From: JAWLAT01 sp041395325
GTDB lineage: Bacteria; Pseudomonadota; Gammaproteobacteria; Xanthomonadales; SZUA-5
DNA length: 64,000 nucleotides
Assembly (NCBI GenBank): GCA_041395325.1
Contig: JAWLAT010000001.1
Coordinates: 62,001 to 126,000 of the forward strand
Direction of reading: 5' to 3'
Numbering within the stretch: the first letter of the stretch is position 1; each line of letters opens with the position of its first letter. Made by a program: the position numbers and the translations under genes. Below the pieces are notes generated by a model that saw nothing but the letters and a program-made list of their open reading frames with translations, made no database searches and was not told the DNA's origin. This document shows positions 36,120 to 45,024 of this stretch, one piece after another.

Positions 36120-38492
36120 TCAGAAGCGCAGGTTGAGCGTGGCCACGGTCTGGCGGGCATCACCCTTGTAGAGGAATGCACCGCTGCGATACACGGCCGT
36201 GTAGTAGTCCTTGTCGAACACGTTGTTGACGTTGACCCGCAGCGACAGGTTCGGGTTGAAGCGGTATTCGGCAAACAGGTCGGTCACGGTGTAGGACGGT
36301 ACCGTGTTGCTGTATTCGAAGCTGCCGTCGTCGCGGGTCACGTAGTTGGCGGCGGTATCGGGCTGACCACCATAGCGCTCGCCCTTGTGCTTGATCGCGG
36401 CGCCGAAGGCGAAGGCTTCGGTCAGCTGATAGCGGGTCTGCAGGGAGGCCTGGAAGTCCGCCGTGTTGGCCAGCGTCTTGCCGACATTGAGCGGGTTGGC
36501 CGCCGACTCAAGCACCTCGGTGTCGAGCACGGTCAAGCCGCCCTGGATCGACCAGGCCTGGGTGATGTTGCCGGCCAGTCCCAGTTCGAAGCCTCGAACC
36601 CGGTTCTCACCGGTGTTGCCGGTGCCTTCCGGGGTATAGCCGCCGCTGGCGGATTCGAAGACGTCCGTCTTGGTGGTCTGGAAGATGGCTGCCGTGAGCA
36701 GGAAGCGCTCATCGAAGATGTTCAGCTTGGTGCCCAGTTCCCAGTTCTGCGAGCGCTCCGGCGAGCCGCCACGGAATTCGCCGCCGATGGTCTGCAGGCC
36801 GCCGTAGCTGGCCGAGGTGCCGACATCGGACTCACCGCCGTTGACGTCCGCAGCGGTGGCGAAGGAGGCATAGATCATGGCGGCGTCGTTGAGCCGATAG
36901 GTCACGCCCAGATGGCCGTTCCAGAAGCTGTCGTCGTACTCGTAGCGGGTGACCTCGAGCGCGTTGTTCTGGGTCAGCAGACGGTAGTCGAAGCTGTCCC
37001 AGCGCAGCCCGCCGAAGACGGTCAGCGCTTCGCTGAAGTCATGGGTGTCCATCACGTAGGCCGACACCGTCTCCACCTGCCAGTCGCCGTCCCAGCGGCC
37101 ACGGGTGATCTGGCGGCCGAGCAGTTCGTTGATGTTGCTGACGGCGTTGCCATCGGGCCCGATGCCGCAGAAGTTGGCCTGCGGCGACGAGTTGGCACCA
37201 CGGCCTGGCGTCACGCAGTTCGTGACCCCGCCATTGGCGACGTTGAAGACGCCATTGAGCACCTTGTGGTCGGTGTATTCGGTGCCGATGATCAGATCGT
37301 TGTGACCGCCGGCCACTTCGTTCTCGATCAGCAGGTTGGCCTGATTGGCGAAATACTCGACTTCCTGCCAGCCCTGGTGCGTGGACAGCGTGATGGTGTC
37401 GTAGGCGCCGTTGGGATCGGTGGCATCGGTGGTGGTGCCACGCGCGCCGGTCACCACATAGCCATTGTCCGACGTGCCATAGCGGGTGCGGTTCGACAGT
37501 CGAACGTTGTCGCTGAAGTGCCAGTTCAGACGGCTGGTGAAGGTGTCGACGTCGGATTCCTGGAAATCCTGGGACTGCGCGTAAACCGGGGTTTCGACCG
37601 GCGTGCGATTGCCATCAGCCGCATCGCCGGACAGGTAGTCACCGATGTCCGGATTGTCCTCGGCGCGCAGGCCGTAGTAGTCGAGGGTCAGGTCGAAGCG
37701 CTCCGACGGCGCCCAGGTGCCCGACAGCGCAATGCCCTCGCGCTGGCGGTTGGTCGGTCCGCGATTGGGGATGTCGGTCTCGGCGTGCAGCAGATTGCCG
37801 CGCACCGCCACCGTGTCGGAGACGGCAACGTTGGCGTCTGCGGTGACACGGTGATAGCTGTCGGTGCCCAGACCGGCGGTGATGTCGAAGAAGCTGTAGT
37901 CGGTGGTGGCGGCCTTGGTGATCAGGTTGATCGCGCCGCCAGCGGTACCGCGGCCACCAAAGCTGCTGCTGGGGCCCTTGGAGACCTCGATCTGCTCGAC
38001 CACGAAGCTCTCGCGGGTGGTCATGCCGGGATCGCGCAGACCGTCGACGAATACGTCGCTGCGCGCCTCCTGGCCGCGGATGATGTAGCGATCGCCGAAG
38101 GCGTTGCCGTTCTCGCCGGTGCCCACGGTGATGCCTGGCTGGGCGTCGAGGATGCGCGCCAGATCGGTGTAGCCCGAGTCGTCGATCTGGTTCTCGGTCA
38201 GCACCGTGATGGTCTGCGGCAGTTCCGCCAGCGGACGCGTGTGGCGGATGTCGCCGGAGCGCTCGGCCTTGTAAGGCACGCCCGGTGTGCCATAGGGATT
38301 GACGTCCGCGGTGCGGTCCTCGATCTGCAGGGTGTCGAGCACGAACTCCTCGTCCTCGGTCGACGCCGATTGCTGGGCCATGGCCGGGGTGACCAGCATG
38401 GCGGCGGAGAGGCCGATGGCGGCCGAGGTCGCGCGGGCCAGTGGCGATCGCAGTGAATGGGGGCGCTGGACAGGGTTCGGGCGTTTGCTCAC
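36120..38492 (-). CDS. TonB-dependent siderophore receptor
   Basis: 790-residue outer-membrane receptor. A signal peptide (AAIGLSAAMLVTPAMAQ) leads to a TonB-box-like DTLQIEDRT segment, then the plug domain (RPLAELPQTITVLTENQIDD, LDAQPGITVGTGENG, RYIIRGQEARSDVFVDGLRD, VEQIEVSKGPSSSFGGRGTAGGAINLITK). A 22-strand barrel follows, ending in VATLNLRF with the terminal Phe expected for outer-membrane insertion. Catecholate-type receptors such as Fiu are close in style, and the adjacent PiuC-like hydroxylase supports this. It lies 22 bp after tonB. Confidence 0.94.
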   Translation of the reverse strand: MSKRPNPVQRPHSLRSPLARATSAAIGLSAAMLVTPAMAQQSASTEDEEFVLDTLQIEDRTADVNPYGTPGVPYKAERSGDIRHTRPLAELPQTITVLTENQIDDSGYTDLARILDAQPGITVGTGENGNAFGDRYIIRGQEARSDVFVDGLRDPGMTTRESFVVEQIEVSKGPSSSFGGRGTAGGAINLITKAATTDYSFFDITAGLGTDSYHRVTADANVAVSDTVAVRGNLLHAETDIPNRGPTNRQREGIALSGTWAPSERFDLTLDYYGLRAEDNPDIGDYLSGDAADGNRTPVETPVYAQSQDFQESDVDTFTSRLNWHFSDNVRLSNRTRYGTSDNGYVVTGARGTTTDATDPNGAYDTITLSTHQGWQEVEYFANQANLLIENEVAGGHNDLIIGTEYTDHKVLNGVFNVANGGVTNCVTPGRGANSSPQANFCGIGPDGNAVSNINELLGRQITRGRWDGDWQVETVSAYVMDTHDFSEALTVFGGLRWDSFDYRLLTQNNALEVTRYEYDDSFWNGHLGVTYRLNDAAMIYASFATAADVNGGESDVGTSASYGGLQTIGGEFRGGSPERSQNWELGTKLNIFDERFLLTAAIFQTTKTDVFESASGGYTPEGTGNTGENRVRGFELGLAGNITQAWSIQGGLTVLDTEVLESAANPLNVGKTLANTADFQASLQTRYQLTEAFAFGAAIKHKGERYGGQPDTAANYVTRDDGSFEYSNTVPSYTVTDLFAEYRFNPNLSLRVNVNNVFDKDYYTAVYRSGAFLYKGDARQTVATLNLRF

Positions 38493-38514
38493 GGTAGGGT
38501 CCTCGGGTGGATGA

Positions 38515-39285
38515 TCAATCGGTGCGCAGGGCGTAGTCGATCGGCAGGGTCAAGGTGACGCTGTCGCGATCCATGCCGCGCGGAAAGCGGGGCAGCGGCG
38601 AGACCCGCCGCAACAGGTCCAGCGTGGCGTCGTCCAGCAGTGCCTGACCGCTGGATTGGCGGATCTCGGCGCCGGAAATCCGGCCGTCGCGATGCACGGT
38701 GAAGCGCACGGTCACCACGCCCTGCTGGCGGGCGCGGCGGGCTTCGCGCGGGTAGCGCTTCTTGCGGGCCAGGTGGGCGTTGACCAGGCTGAAATAGTCC
38801 GCCTCGCGCTTGCGGGCACGCGGGTCCTGGCTGGCGGCCGGCGCGGCGGCAGGTGCGCTGGCCGTCGACTGGGCGGTCGTCGGTGGCGTGATCGCTGGCG
38901 GTGCGACCTCCGCCGGGGCCGGCGCCGGCTCGGTCGGTGGCAGCGGGTCCGGCTCCGGAGGCGACACGGCCACGACTTCCTGCGGCAGCGGCGCCGTTAC
39001 CGGCGGGACTTCGACCGGCGGTTGCACCACCGGCGGCGTCGGAGGCGTGACCGGCGCAGGCGGGGGCGGGACCTCGGGTTCGGGTTGCGGTTCCTCGACC
39101 GGCTCGGCGGCTGCCTCTGCGGCCAACCACTCGACCGTGATGGCCGGACCACTGGAGACGGACTCGACCCGCGGGCGCGTGCCGATCACGCTGGCCAGTA
39201 CGCCGACGTGGATCGCCAGCACCAGCGCCCCGGCCTTCAGCCACGGCGCGCCGGCCGACCCATCTGCGGCAACAGCCCGGATCAT
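38515..39285 (-). CDS. tonB: TonB energy transducer
   Basis: 256-residue protein linking the proton-motive force to outer-membrane receptors. It has one N-terminal membrane helix (LKAGALVLAIHVGVLASVIG), a Pro/Glu-rich periplasmic spacer at residues about 60-145, and the C-terminal TonB domain with YPREARRARQQGVVTVRFTV and ending LPIDYALRTD. It overlaps exbD by 4 bp and precedes the receptor gene by 22 bp, so this is a dedicated TonB for the receptor. Confidence 0.94.
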   Translation of the reverse strand: MIRAVAADGSAGAPWLKAGALVLAIHVGVLASVIGTRPRVESVSSGPAITVEWLAAEAAAEPVEEPQPEPEVPPPPAPVTPPTPPVVQPPVEVPPVTAPLPQEVVAVSPPEPDPLPPTEPAPAPAEVAPPAITPPTTAQSTASAPAAAPAASQDPRARKREADYFSLVNAHLARKKRYPREARRARQQGVVTVRFTVHRDGRISGAEIRQSSGQALLDDATLDLLRRVSPLPRFPRGMDRDSVTLTLPIDYALRTD

Positions 39286-39707
39286 GGCGCCTCGCTGCGC
39301 TCCGCCGCGACCAGCGCGATGTGCACGTAGCCGGCACCGCGCAGCACGTTCATCGCGCGCATGATCTCGTCATAGACCACCGACTTGTCCGCACGCAGAA
39401 ACACGCGCTGCTCGCGGTCCTCCTCGGTGACGCGAGCGATGGCAGCGCCCAGCGTTTCGAGCGTGACGGCTTCGGTGTTGACGGTCAGCGTGCCGTCGGC
39501 CTGCAGCGACAGATGAACCGGCCGCTCCGGCTTGGGCGCTGGCGGCGCGTTGGAGACGGGCAGATCGACCTTGATGTCGACGGTGGCCAGCGGCGCGGCG
39601 ACCATGAAGATGATCAGCAGCACCAGCATCACATCGATGAAGGGCGTGACATTGATCTCGTGCGCGATGGCCAGATCTTCGCTGTCCGAAGCCAGTTGCA
39701 GGGCCAT
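39282..39707 (-). CDS. exbD: Biopolymer transport protein ExbD
   Basis: 141-residue ExbD/TolR family protein with one membrane helix (FIDVMLVLLIIFMVAAPL). It carries the membrane Asp of the proton pathway in INVTPFIDVMLVLLI. The periplasmic domain follows (VFLRADKSVVYDEIMRAMNVLRGAGYVHIALV). It partners with ExbB and TonB from the same operon; its stop overlaps the tonB start by 4 bp. Confidence 0.95.
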   Translation of the reverse strand: MALQLASDSEDLAIAHEINVTPFIDVMLVLLIIFMVAAPLATVDIKVDLPVSNAPPAPKPERPVHLSLQADGTLTVNTEAVTLETLGAAIARVTEEDREQRVFLRADKSVVYDEIMRAMNVLRGAGYVHIALVAAERSEAP

Positions 39708-39709
39708 GG

Positions 39710-40486
39710 TCAGTCCCCGCCGGCGCGCAGCGTGCCGCGACTGAGATCGCGCGAGACCAGGCGCAGCAGTCCGGCGGCGCTGTCGCTCACTACGGCACGA
39801 TGCGCGGCAATACGGCGCGCGAAGTGGTTGTAGATGACGACTGCCGGAATGGCGGCTACCAGACCCAGCGCGGTGGCCAGCAGGGCCTCGGCGATGCCTG
39901 GAGCGACCACCGCCAGATTGGTGGTCTGCTTCTCGGCGATGCCGATGAAGCTGTTCATGATGCCCCAGACGGTGCCGAACAGGCCGACGAAGGGGGCCGT
40001 GGCGCCGATCGTGGCCAGAATCGTCACGCCTTGGGTTTTCTGCCGCGCAAGCAAGGCTTCAAAGCGATTGAAGCGCGAGATGATTCGCTCCTTCAGGCCC
40101 TCGCGGTCGGCCACTGCCTCGGCCGATTGCGCCAGCTCCTCGTGCACTTCGATGAGTAATGGATCGTTGCGATGCTCAGCCGGAATGTCCGCCAGTGAGC
40201 GGGCCTGGGTGATCGCGCCGAGTAGCACCAGTGCCTTGCGCCGCGCGCGGTGCAATTCGACGTGCTTGGCCACGAAGACCGTCCAGGACACCACCGAGGC
40301 GATGATCAGGCCGACCATGACGGCTTTGACCACCCAGTCCGCCTGGGCAAACATGCCTTGCACGGACAGGTCGGTCGGGACGATTGCGGCCGGATCGCCG
40401 CTCGCATACGCCCATGGCGCAGCGAGCAAGGCGCCCGTCAGTACACCGAGCGGCTTCATTCCTGCTGATCTCAAGTCCATCTGCAC
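39710..40486 (-). CDS. exbB: ExbB/TolQ/MotA-type proton channel
   Basis: About 258 residues. An N-terminal signal-like segment (MKPLGVLTGALLAAPWAYA) leads to a long periplasmic part, the first membrane helix (WVVKAVMVGLIIASVVSWTVF), a cytoplasmic domain and two further helices (TIGATAPFVGLFGTVWGIMN and AEALLATALGLVAAIPAVVIYN) of the MotA/TolQ/ExbB family. The long N-terminal extension marks it as ExbB rather than TolQ. Starts at 40486 or 40459 are both possible. It heads the iron operon behind a Fur-box-like site. Confidence 0.93.
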   Translation of the reverse strand: MQMDLRSAGMKPLGVLTGALLAAPWAYASGDPAAIVPTDLSVQGMFAQADWVVKAVMVGLIIASVVSWTVFVAKHVELHRARRKALVLLGAITQARSLADIPAEHRNDPLLIEVHEELAQSAEAVADREGLKERIISRFNRFEALLARQKTQGVTILATIGATAPFVGLFGTVWGIMNSFIGIAEKQTTNLAVVAPGIAEALLATALGLVAAIPAVVIYNHFARRIAAHRAVVSDSAAGLLRLVSRDLSRGTLRAGGD

Positions 40487-40530
40487 TGCCCATCCATTGG
40501 CGTGACCGGACCTCGCCGGTGCGGTGGCGA

Positions 40531-40560
40531 AACTTAGCCGTAATGCGAGTGATTTGCAAT
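40531..40560 (-). promoter_or_regulatory. Candidate Fur box and promoter of the iron operon
   Basis: The 19-mer AATGCGAGTGATTTGCAAT at 40542-40560 matches AATGAGAATCATTCTCATT, a Fur-box-like consensus, at 13 of 19 positions by eye. It lies over a minus-strand -35 candidate TTGCAA (40554-40559) with a -10 candidate TAAGTT (40531-40536) 17 bp away. The position, about 55 bp ahead of exbB, is right for iron-dependent repression. The match is moderate and should be tested with a Fur position matrix. Confidence 0.45.
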
Positions 40561-40741
40561 AACGGTCACTGATGATCGAAGGTTCTGCTTCGATGGTCCG
40601 GATCCCTGACGATGGCCGACGTGTGAAGGCGGTCAGGGTCTCGCGCGCTGCGCCGAACCGAATTCGGGCTCAAACGCGATTTGTTCAGTCACAATGAATA
40701 CGGCAGAATCGTCGATCCTGCCGCTGTATCGAACACTGCAC

Positions 40742-43700
40742 ATGAATTTCCGACCGATCGCCCTGTTGCTGGGGCTGACGCTGGGATCGGCTGCCTTTGC
40801 CGACACCACCCCCTTCGACCTGTCCGCCGGCGATCTGACCCAGAACTGGTCCAATGCCGCGCTGATCACCGCCAATGATGATTGGTCGGGTGTGCCCTCG
40901 ATCCAGGGTTATCGTGGCGACAATCTGACCGGCTCGACCGGCACCGACCCGCAGACACTTTTGGCGGCAGACGATCCGGGTGTCGTCGACGTGGTGGCCA
41001 ACCAAGGGAATCCAGACACGGTCACCGCCGGTGGCGTGCTGGAATTCGATACGCTGGCCAATCCGGCGGTGGCACTCAACGGCAGCAATACCGCCGACGC
41101 GCCGTATTTGCGTCTGCACCTGAATACCAGCGGTCGCCAGGACATCCAGGTCAGCTACAACCTGCGTGATCTTGACGGCAGCACCGACGACTCGGTGCAG
41201 CAGTACGCCCTGCATTTCCGCGTGGGCAACAGTGGCGCCTGGACCAATGTCCCGGCAGCCTATGTGGCCGACGCCAGCACTGGCCCCGGCCTCGCCACGC
41301 TGGAGACGCCGGTCAGCGTGACCCTGCCGGCGGCCGCCAATGATCAGGCCGAAGTGCAGGTCCGCATCATGACCAGCAACGCCCCCGGCAACGACGAAGC
41401 GGTCGGTGTGGACGACATCGTCGTGACCAGTGCGGCGATGGGCCCGGTGCCGGCGATTCTGGTGACGCCCACCAACGGGCTGTTCACCAACGAAAGCGGC
41501 GGTACGGCCACCTTCGAGGTGGTGCTGGGGACCGCGCCGCTGAATGACGTGACCATTGGCCTGAGCTCGGATGACGCGTCGGAACTGAGCGTCGGTGTGG
41601 GTTCGCTGGTGTTCACGCCAGGCAACTGGAACTTCCCGCAAAGCGTCACCGCGACCGGCGTCGATGATGCCGTTGCCGACGGCAATGTCATGGTCAACGT
41701 GGTCACCGCGCCGGCCGTCAGCATGGATCCGGCCTACAGTGGTTTGAACGGTCCGGATGTCGGCATCGTCAACCAGGACGACGAAACACCGAACCTCCTG
41801 GTCAGCCCCAATCGTGCCGTGGTCACCGAGGGCAGTCCTGCGACCGTGATGATCAGCGTGCGTGCCAGCACGCCGCCAAGTGCCGACGTCACCGTCAACT
41901 TCACGGCCTCCAACCCGGCCGAGATCGCGGTGACGCCGTCGATTCTGATTCCGTCGGGCTCCACCGCTGCACAGATGATCACCGTCAGCTCCGTCGATGA
42001 TGCGCTGCTGGACGGCGACATCGATTCGACGATCAACGTCAGTACCGCGACGGCCGACCCGATCTACAGCATCATCATCCCGCCCACCATCCTGGCCACC
42101 ACCGTCGACAACGAAGGCGTCGGCATTGACGTCACTCCGACGATGGGTCTGGTCACCACCGAAGCTGGCGGTACCGATAGCTTCGACGTGGTGCTCACCG
42201 GTGCGCCCACGGCCGACGTCAATATCGCGGTCAGTTCCAGCAACCCGGCTGAAGGTACGCCGGACACCGCGATGCTGGTGTTCACCATGGCCGACTGGTT
42301 CATCCCGCAGACCGTGACCGTGACGGGTGTCGACGATGACATCGACGACGGCGATCAGGCCTATCAGATCGTCCTGGCCGCCGCAACCAGCGCCGATCCG
42401 GGCTACAACGGCTTTGACGCCGACGATGTGATGGTCACCAACACCGACGACGACACCGCCGGTGTCATCGTCTCGCCCATCATGGGTCTGATCACCACCG
42501 AAGCCGGTGGCACCGACACCTTTGACATCGTGCTCAACAGCGAGCCGATCGCCGATGTCAGCATCGGCATCAGCAGCAATGACCTGACCGAGGGCACCGT
42601 CAGCGTCGCCACGGTCACCTTCACCAACGGCAACTGGGACACCCCGCAAACCGTCACCGTGACCGGTGTCGACGACGGCATCGACGATGGCGACGTGGCC
42701 TACATGGTCATCACCGCGGCCATTGCCAGCACCGATGGCCAGTACAACGGCATCAACCCGGACGACGTGGCCGTGACCAACCTCGACGATGACGCCGCTG
42801 GCATCACCGTCACACCGACGATGGGGCTGGTGACCACCGAAGCCGGTGGCACCGATACCTTCGATGTGGTGCTGAACAGCGAGCCCAGCGCCGATGTCAG
42901 CATCGGCATCAGCAGCAGTGATCCCACCGAAGGCACCGCCAGCGTGGCTACGGTGACCTTCAACATCGGCAACTGGGACACGCCGCAGACTGTCACCGTG
43001 ACCGGCGTCGACGATGCTGCGGTGGATGGTGACATCGCCTACACCATCGTGACTGCCGCGGCCACCAGCGCCGATGCCGGCTACAACGGCATCGACCCGG
43101 CCGATGTGGGCGTCACCAACACTGACGACGACAACGCCGGTCTGAGCATCAATGACGTCAGCGTCACCGAAGGTACCGGCGGCACCACCACCGCGACCTT
43201 CACCGTATCGCTGGACGTGGGCGTGGATGGCGGTTTCAGCGTCGACTTCGCCACCGCTGATGGCACCGCCACGGCCCCGGCCGATTACGCCAGCAACAGT
43301 GGCACGCTGAACTTCGCCGGCAACCCCGGTGAGACGCAGACCATCAACGTCAGCATCGTCACCGACAGCACCTTCGAGCCGGACGAGACCTACACGGTCA
43401 ACCTGAGCAATCCGTCCAACCCGGCGGTGCTGCTGACGGATGCCTCGGGTCTGGGCACGATCGTCGATGACGACAGCGCCGATCTGGCCATCGTCATGAC
43501 GGCGGCGCCGGATCCGGTCACCGCCGGGCTGCAACTGGTCTACACGGCCACCGTCAGCAATGCCGGCCCGGCCGCTGCCAGTGGCGTCAGCGTCAGCCTG
43601 AGCCTGCCCGCGGGTGCCAGCTTCGTCTCCGGCAGCGTCTCCGACGGCGGCACTTGTGCCGGCGCCGGTCCGGTGATCTGCAATTTCGCCAGCAACCTGC

Positions 43701-44326
43701 TGTCCGGCGCCAATGGCAGTGTCACGGTCACCGTCGCCGTGCCGCCCAGCGCGCTGGCCGCCCTGCAGGCCAGTGCGACCGTCAGCAGTGCGACCACTGA
43801 TCCGAATGCGGCCAACGACACGGCCAATCTGAGCACCACGGTGGTGACCTCGGCGGATCTGGTCTTCGCGCTGAGCGTGATCCCGCAGGAGGGCGTGGTG
43901 GGTGACTTCTTCGACCTGGTGGCGACCTCTCGCAACGACGGACCCAGTGACGCCCAGGACGCGCAGATCGACGTGAACGTCCCGCTGGGCATGCAACTGC
44001 TGACTCGCAGTCCCAGTCCCGGCGGTGCCTGCGCCGACCTGGCGACCGCGGCGGGTACGACCCTGACCTGCACCTGGGCCGGCGCCACTGCACCGGGCAC
44101 CACGCACTCGGTCAACGCCGTTGTGCAGGCCGTCAGTGTTGGGCAGATTCGCGTCAGCGGCTCCACGTCGTCGGCGACGGCCGATCCGGTGGCCGACAAC
44201 AATGCCGCCACGGTCACCGTCTCCGCCGGTGTGTTGCCGGTACCCGCGTTGCAGCCGGTTTGGCTGCTGGCCATGACCCTGTTGCTGTTGGGTCTGGGTG
44301 GCCTGGCGGTGCGCCAACGCAGCTAG
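40742..44326 (+). CDS. Large secreted Calx-beta/DUF11 surface protein
   Basis: 1194-residue exported protein. The start at 40742 opens a signal peptide (FRPIALLLGLTLGSAAFA). After an N-terminal domain, Ig-like or Calx-beta-like modules follow; three of them (residues about 461-573, 574-686, 687-799) are tandem copies of exactly 113 residues (TMGLVTTEAGGTDTFDVVL, then WDTPQTVTVTGVDD). A canonical Calx-beta domain (VTEGTGGTTTATFTVSL, DETYTVNLSNPSN) and two DUF11 domains come next. The C-terminus (VPALQPVWLLAMTLLLLGLG then AVRQRS) is IPTL/VPxL-like with a hydrophobic helix and basic tail, as in sorted surface proteins. Adhesive or structural role inferred. A strong terminator follows. Confidence 0.85.
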   Translation: MNFRPIALLLGLTLGSAAFADTTPFDLSAGDLTQNWSNAALITANDDWSGVPSIQGYRGDNLTGSTGTDPQTLLAADDPGVVDVVANQGNPDTVTAGGVLEFDTLANPAVALNGSNTADAPYLRLHLNTSGRQDIQVSYNLRDLDGSTDDSVQQYALHFRVGNSGAWTNVPAAYVADASTGPGLATLETPVSVTLPAAANDQAEVQVRIMTSNAPGNDEAVGVDDIVVTSAAMGPVPAILVTPTNGLFTNESGGTATFEVVLGTAPLNDVTIGLSSDDASELSVGVGSLVFTPGNWNFPQSVTATGVDDAVADGNVMVNVVTAPAVSMDPAYSGLNGPDVGIVNQDDETPNLLVSPNRAVVTEGSPATVMISVRASTPPSADVTVNFTASNPAEIAVTPSILIPSGSTAAQMITVSSVDDALLDGDIDSTINVSTATADPIYSIIIPPTILATTVDNEGVGIDVTPTMGLVTTEAGGTDSFDVVLTGAPTADVNIAVSSSNPAEGTPDTAMLVFTMADWFIPQTVTVTGVDDDIDDGDQAYQIVLAAATSADPGYNGFDADDVMVTNTDDDTAGVIVSPIMGLITTEAGGTDTFDIVLNSEPIADVSIGISSNDLTEGTVSVATVTFTNGNWDTPQTVTVTGVDDGIDDGDVAYMVITAAIASTDGQYNGINPDDVAVTNLDDDAAGITVTPTMGLVTTEAGGTDTFDVVLNSEPSADVSIGISSSDPTEGTASVATVTFNIGNWDTPQTVTVTGVDDAAVDGDIAYTIVTAAATSADAGYNGIDPADVGVTNTDDDNAGLSINDVSVTEGTGGTTTATFTVSLDVGVDGGFSVDFATADGTATAPADYASNSGTLNFAGNPGETQTINVSIVTDSTFEPDETYTVNLSNPSNPAVLLTDASGLGTIVDDDSADLAIVMTAAPDPVTAGLQLVYTATVSNAGPAAASGVSVSLSLPAGASFVSGSVSDGGTCAGAGPVICNFASNLLSGANGSVTVTVAVPPSALAALQASATVSSATTDPNAANDTANLSTTVVTSADLVFALSVIPQEGVVGDFFDLVATSRNDGPSDAQDAQIDVNVPLGMQLLTRSPSPGGACADLATAAGTTLTCTWAGATAPGTTHSVNAVVQAVSVGQIRVSGSTSSATADPVADNNAATVTVSAGVLPVPALQPVWLLAMTLLLLGLGGLAVRQRS
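42122..43138 (+). repeat. Three tandem 339-bp in-frame repeats
   Basis: Units start at 42122, 42461 and 42800, and the following Calx-beta module starts in register at 43139. Each unit is exactly 339 bp (113 codons) without indels. Units 2 and 3 are the most alike, including AACTGGGACAC and CCGTGACCGG stretches, which indicates recent duplication or gene conversion. Such repeats can recombine and change the length of the surface protein. Confidence 0.85.
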
Positions 44327-44353
44327 GCAATCAGGCTTCAAGCGTCAACAAGG

Positions 44354-44384
44354 CCCGCGGCGGGGAGACTCGCCGCGGGTTTTT
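44354..44384 (+). terminator. Rho-independent terminator
   Basis: A perfect 9-bp stem CCCGCGGCG / CGCCGCGGG with an 8-nt loop is followed by TTTTT, 28 bp after the stop of the Calx-beta protein gene. It is the clearest intrinsic terminator in the window. Confidence 0.92.
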
Positions 44385-44468
44385 GCTTTCTGCGATCGGC
44401 TGACCTTCGGCACGCGAGAGTGGTCAATGGCCGCGGGCTAGAATTCCCCATCGAACAAGGATTTGCAG

Positions 44469-44948
44469 ATGGCAACGACGCTGGTGGTGTTGGGGATCAT
44501 CATGGTGCTGGTGGGGCTGGCGGGCAGCGTGTTGCCGTTGCTGCCGGGCATTCCGTTGATCTTCCTGGGTCTGGTGGCTGTGGCCTGGTCGGGCGATTTC
44601 GTTGAGGTGGGCAGCCTGACGCTGGTGGGCATCGGCGTGCTCGGCGCGCTGGCCATGCTGGCGGACTTTGTCGCCAGCACCCTCGGGCCCAAGCGCGCCG
44701 GTGCCAGTGGCTGGGCCGTGTTGGGCGCCGGCATCGGCGCCATCGTCGGCATTTTCTTCGGCTTGCCAGGGTTGCTTTTCGGGCCCTTCGCCGGCGCGCT
44801 GGTGGGCGAGTATCTGGCCACTGCCAATGTCGAACAGAGCACGCGTGCCGGGCTGGGTACCTGGGTCGGCCTGCTGGTGGGCACGGCGGCGAAGATCGCC
44901 CTGAGCTTTGCGATGATTGGCTGGTTCGTGCTGGCCTGGTATTTCTGA
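44469..44948 (+). CDS. DUF456 family membrane protein
   Basis: 159-residue integral membrane protein with about five helices, rich in Gly (VLVGLAGSVLPLLPGIPLIF, then TLGPKRAGASGWAVLGAGIG, then IVGIFFGLPGLLFGPFAGAL). The PLLPGIPLI and KR(x)GAS(x)W(x)(x)LGA(x)IG(x)(x)(x)G(x)FFG(x)PG segments are hallmarks of DUF456, a family of unknown function. The ATG at 44469 follows AAGGAT at good spacing. No partner gene is evident. Confidence 0.9.
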   Translation: MATTLVVLGIIMVLVGLAGSVLPLLPGIPLIFLGLVAVAWSGDFVEVGSLTLVGIGVLGALAMLADFVASTLGPKRAGASGWAVLGAGIGAIVGIFFGLPGLLFGPFAGALVGEYLATANVEQSTRAGLGTWVGLLVGTAAKIALSFAMIGWFVLAWYF

Positions 44949-45024
44949 AGGCCACGCCTGCCATCTGACTGACCGATGAGTCGTGCCAGACTCACTGAAT
45001 CACTCAGCCGAATCGGAGCCCAGC

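Noticed and set aside
35871..38456. 861-codon open frame antisense to the TonB receptor
   Set aside because: The opposite strand has a full receptor with plug and terminal Phe; this frame is only a codon-bias shadow.
42122..43138. Possible CRISPR-like or satellite array
   Set aside because: Units are 339 bp, coding and contiguous without spacers; they are protein-domain repeats.
40685..44341. 1218-codon open frame antisense to the Calx-beta protein
   Set aside because: Low-complexity Gly/Arg/Asp/His translation, no start signal, and the sense strand encodes a clear secreted protein with terminator; it arises from the GC-rich repeats.
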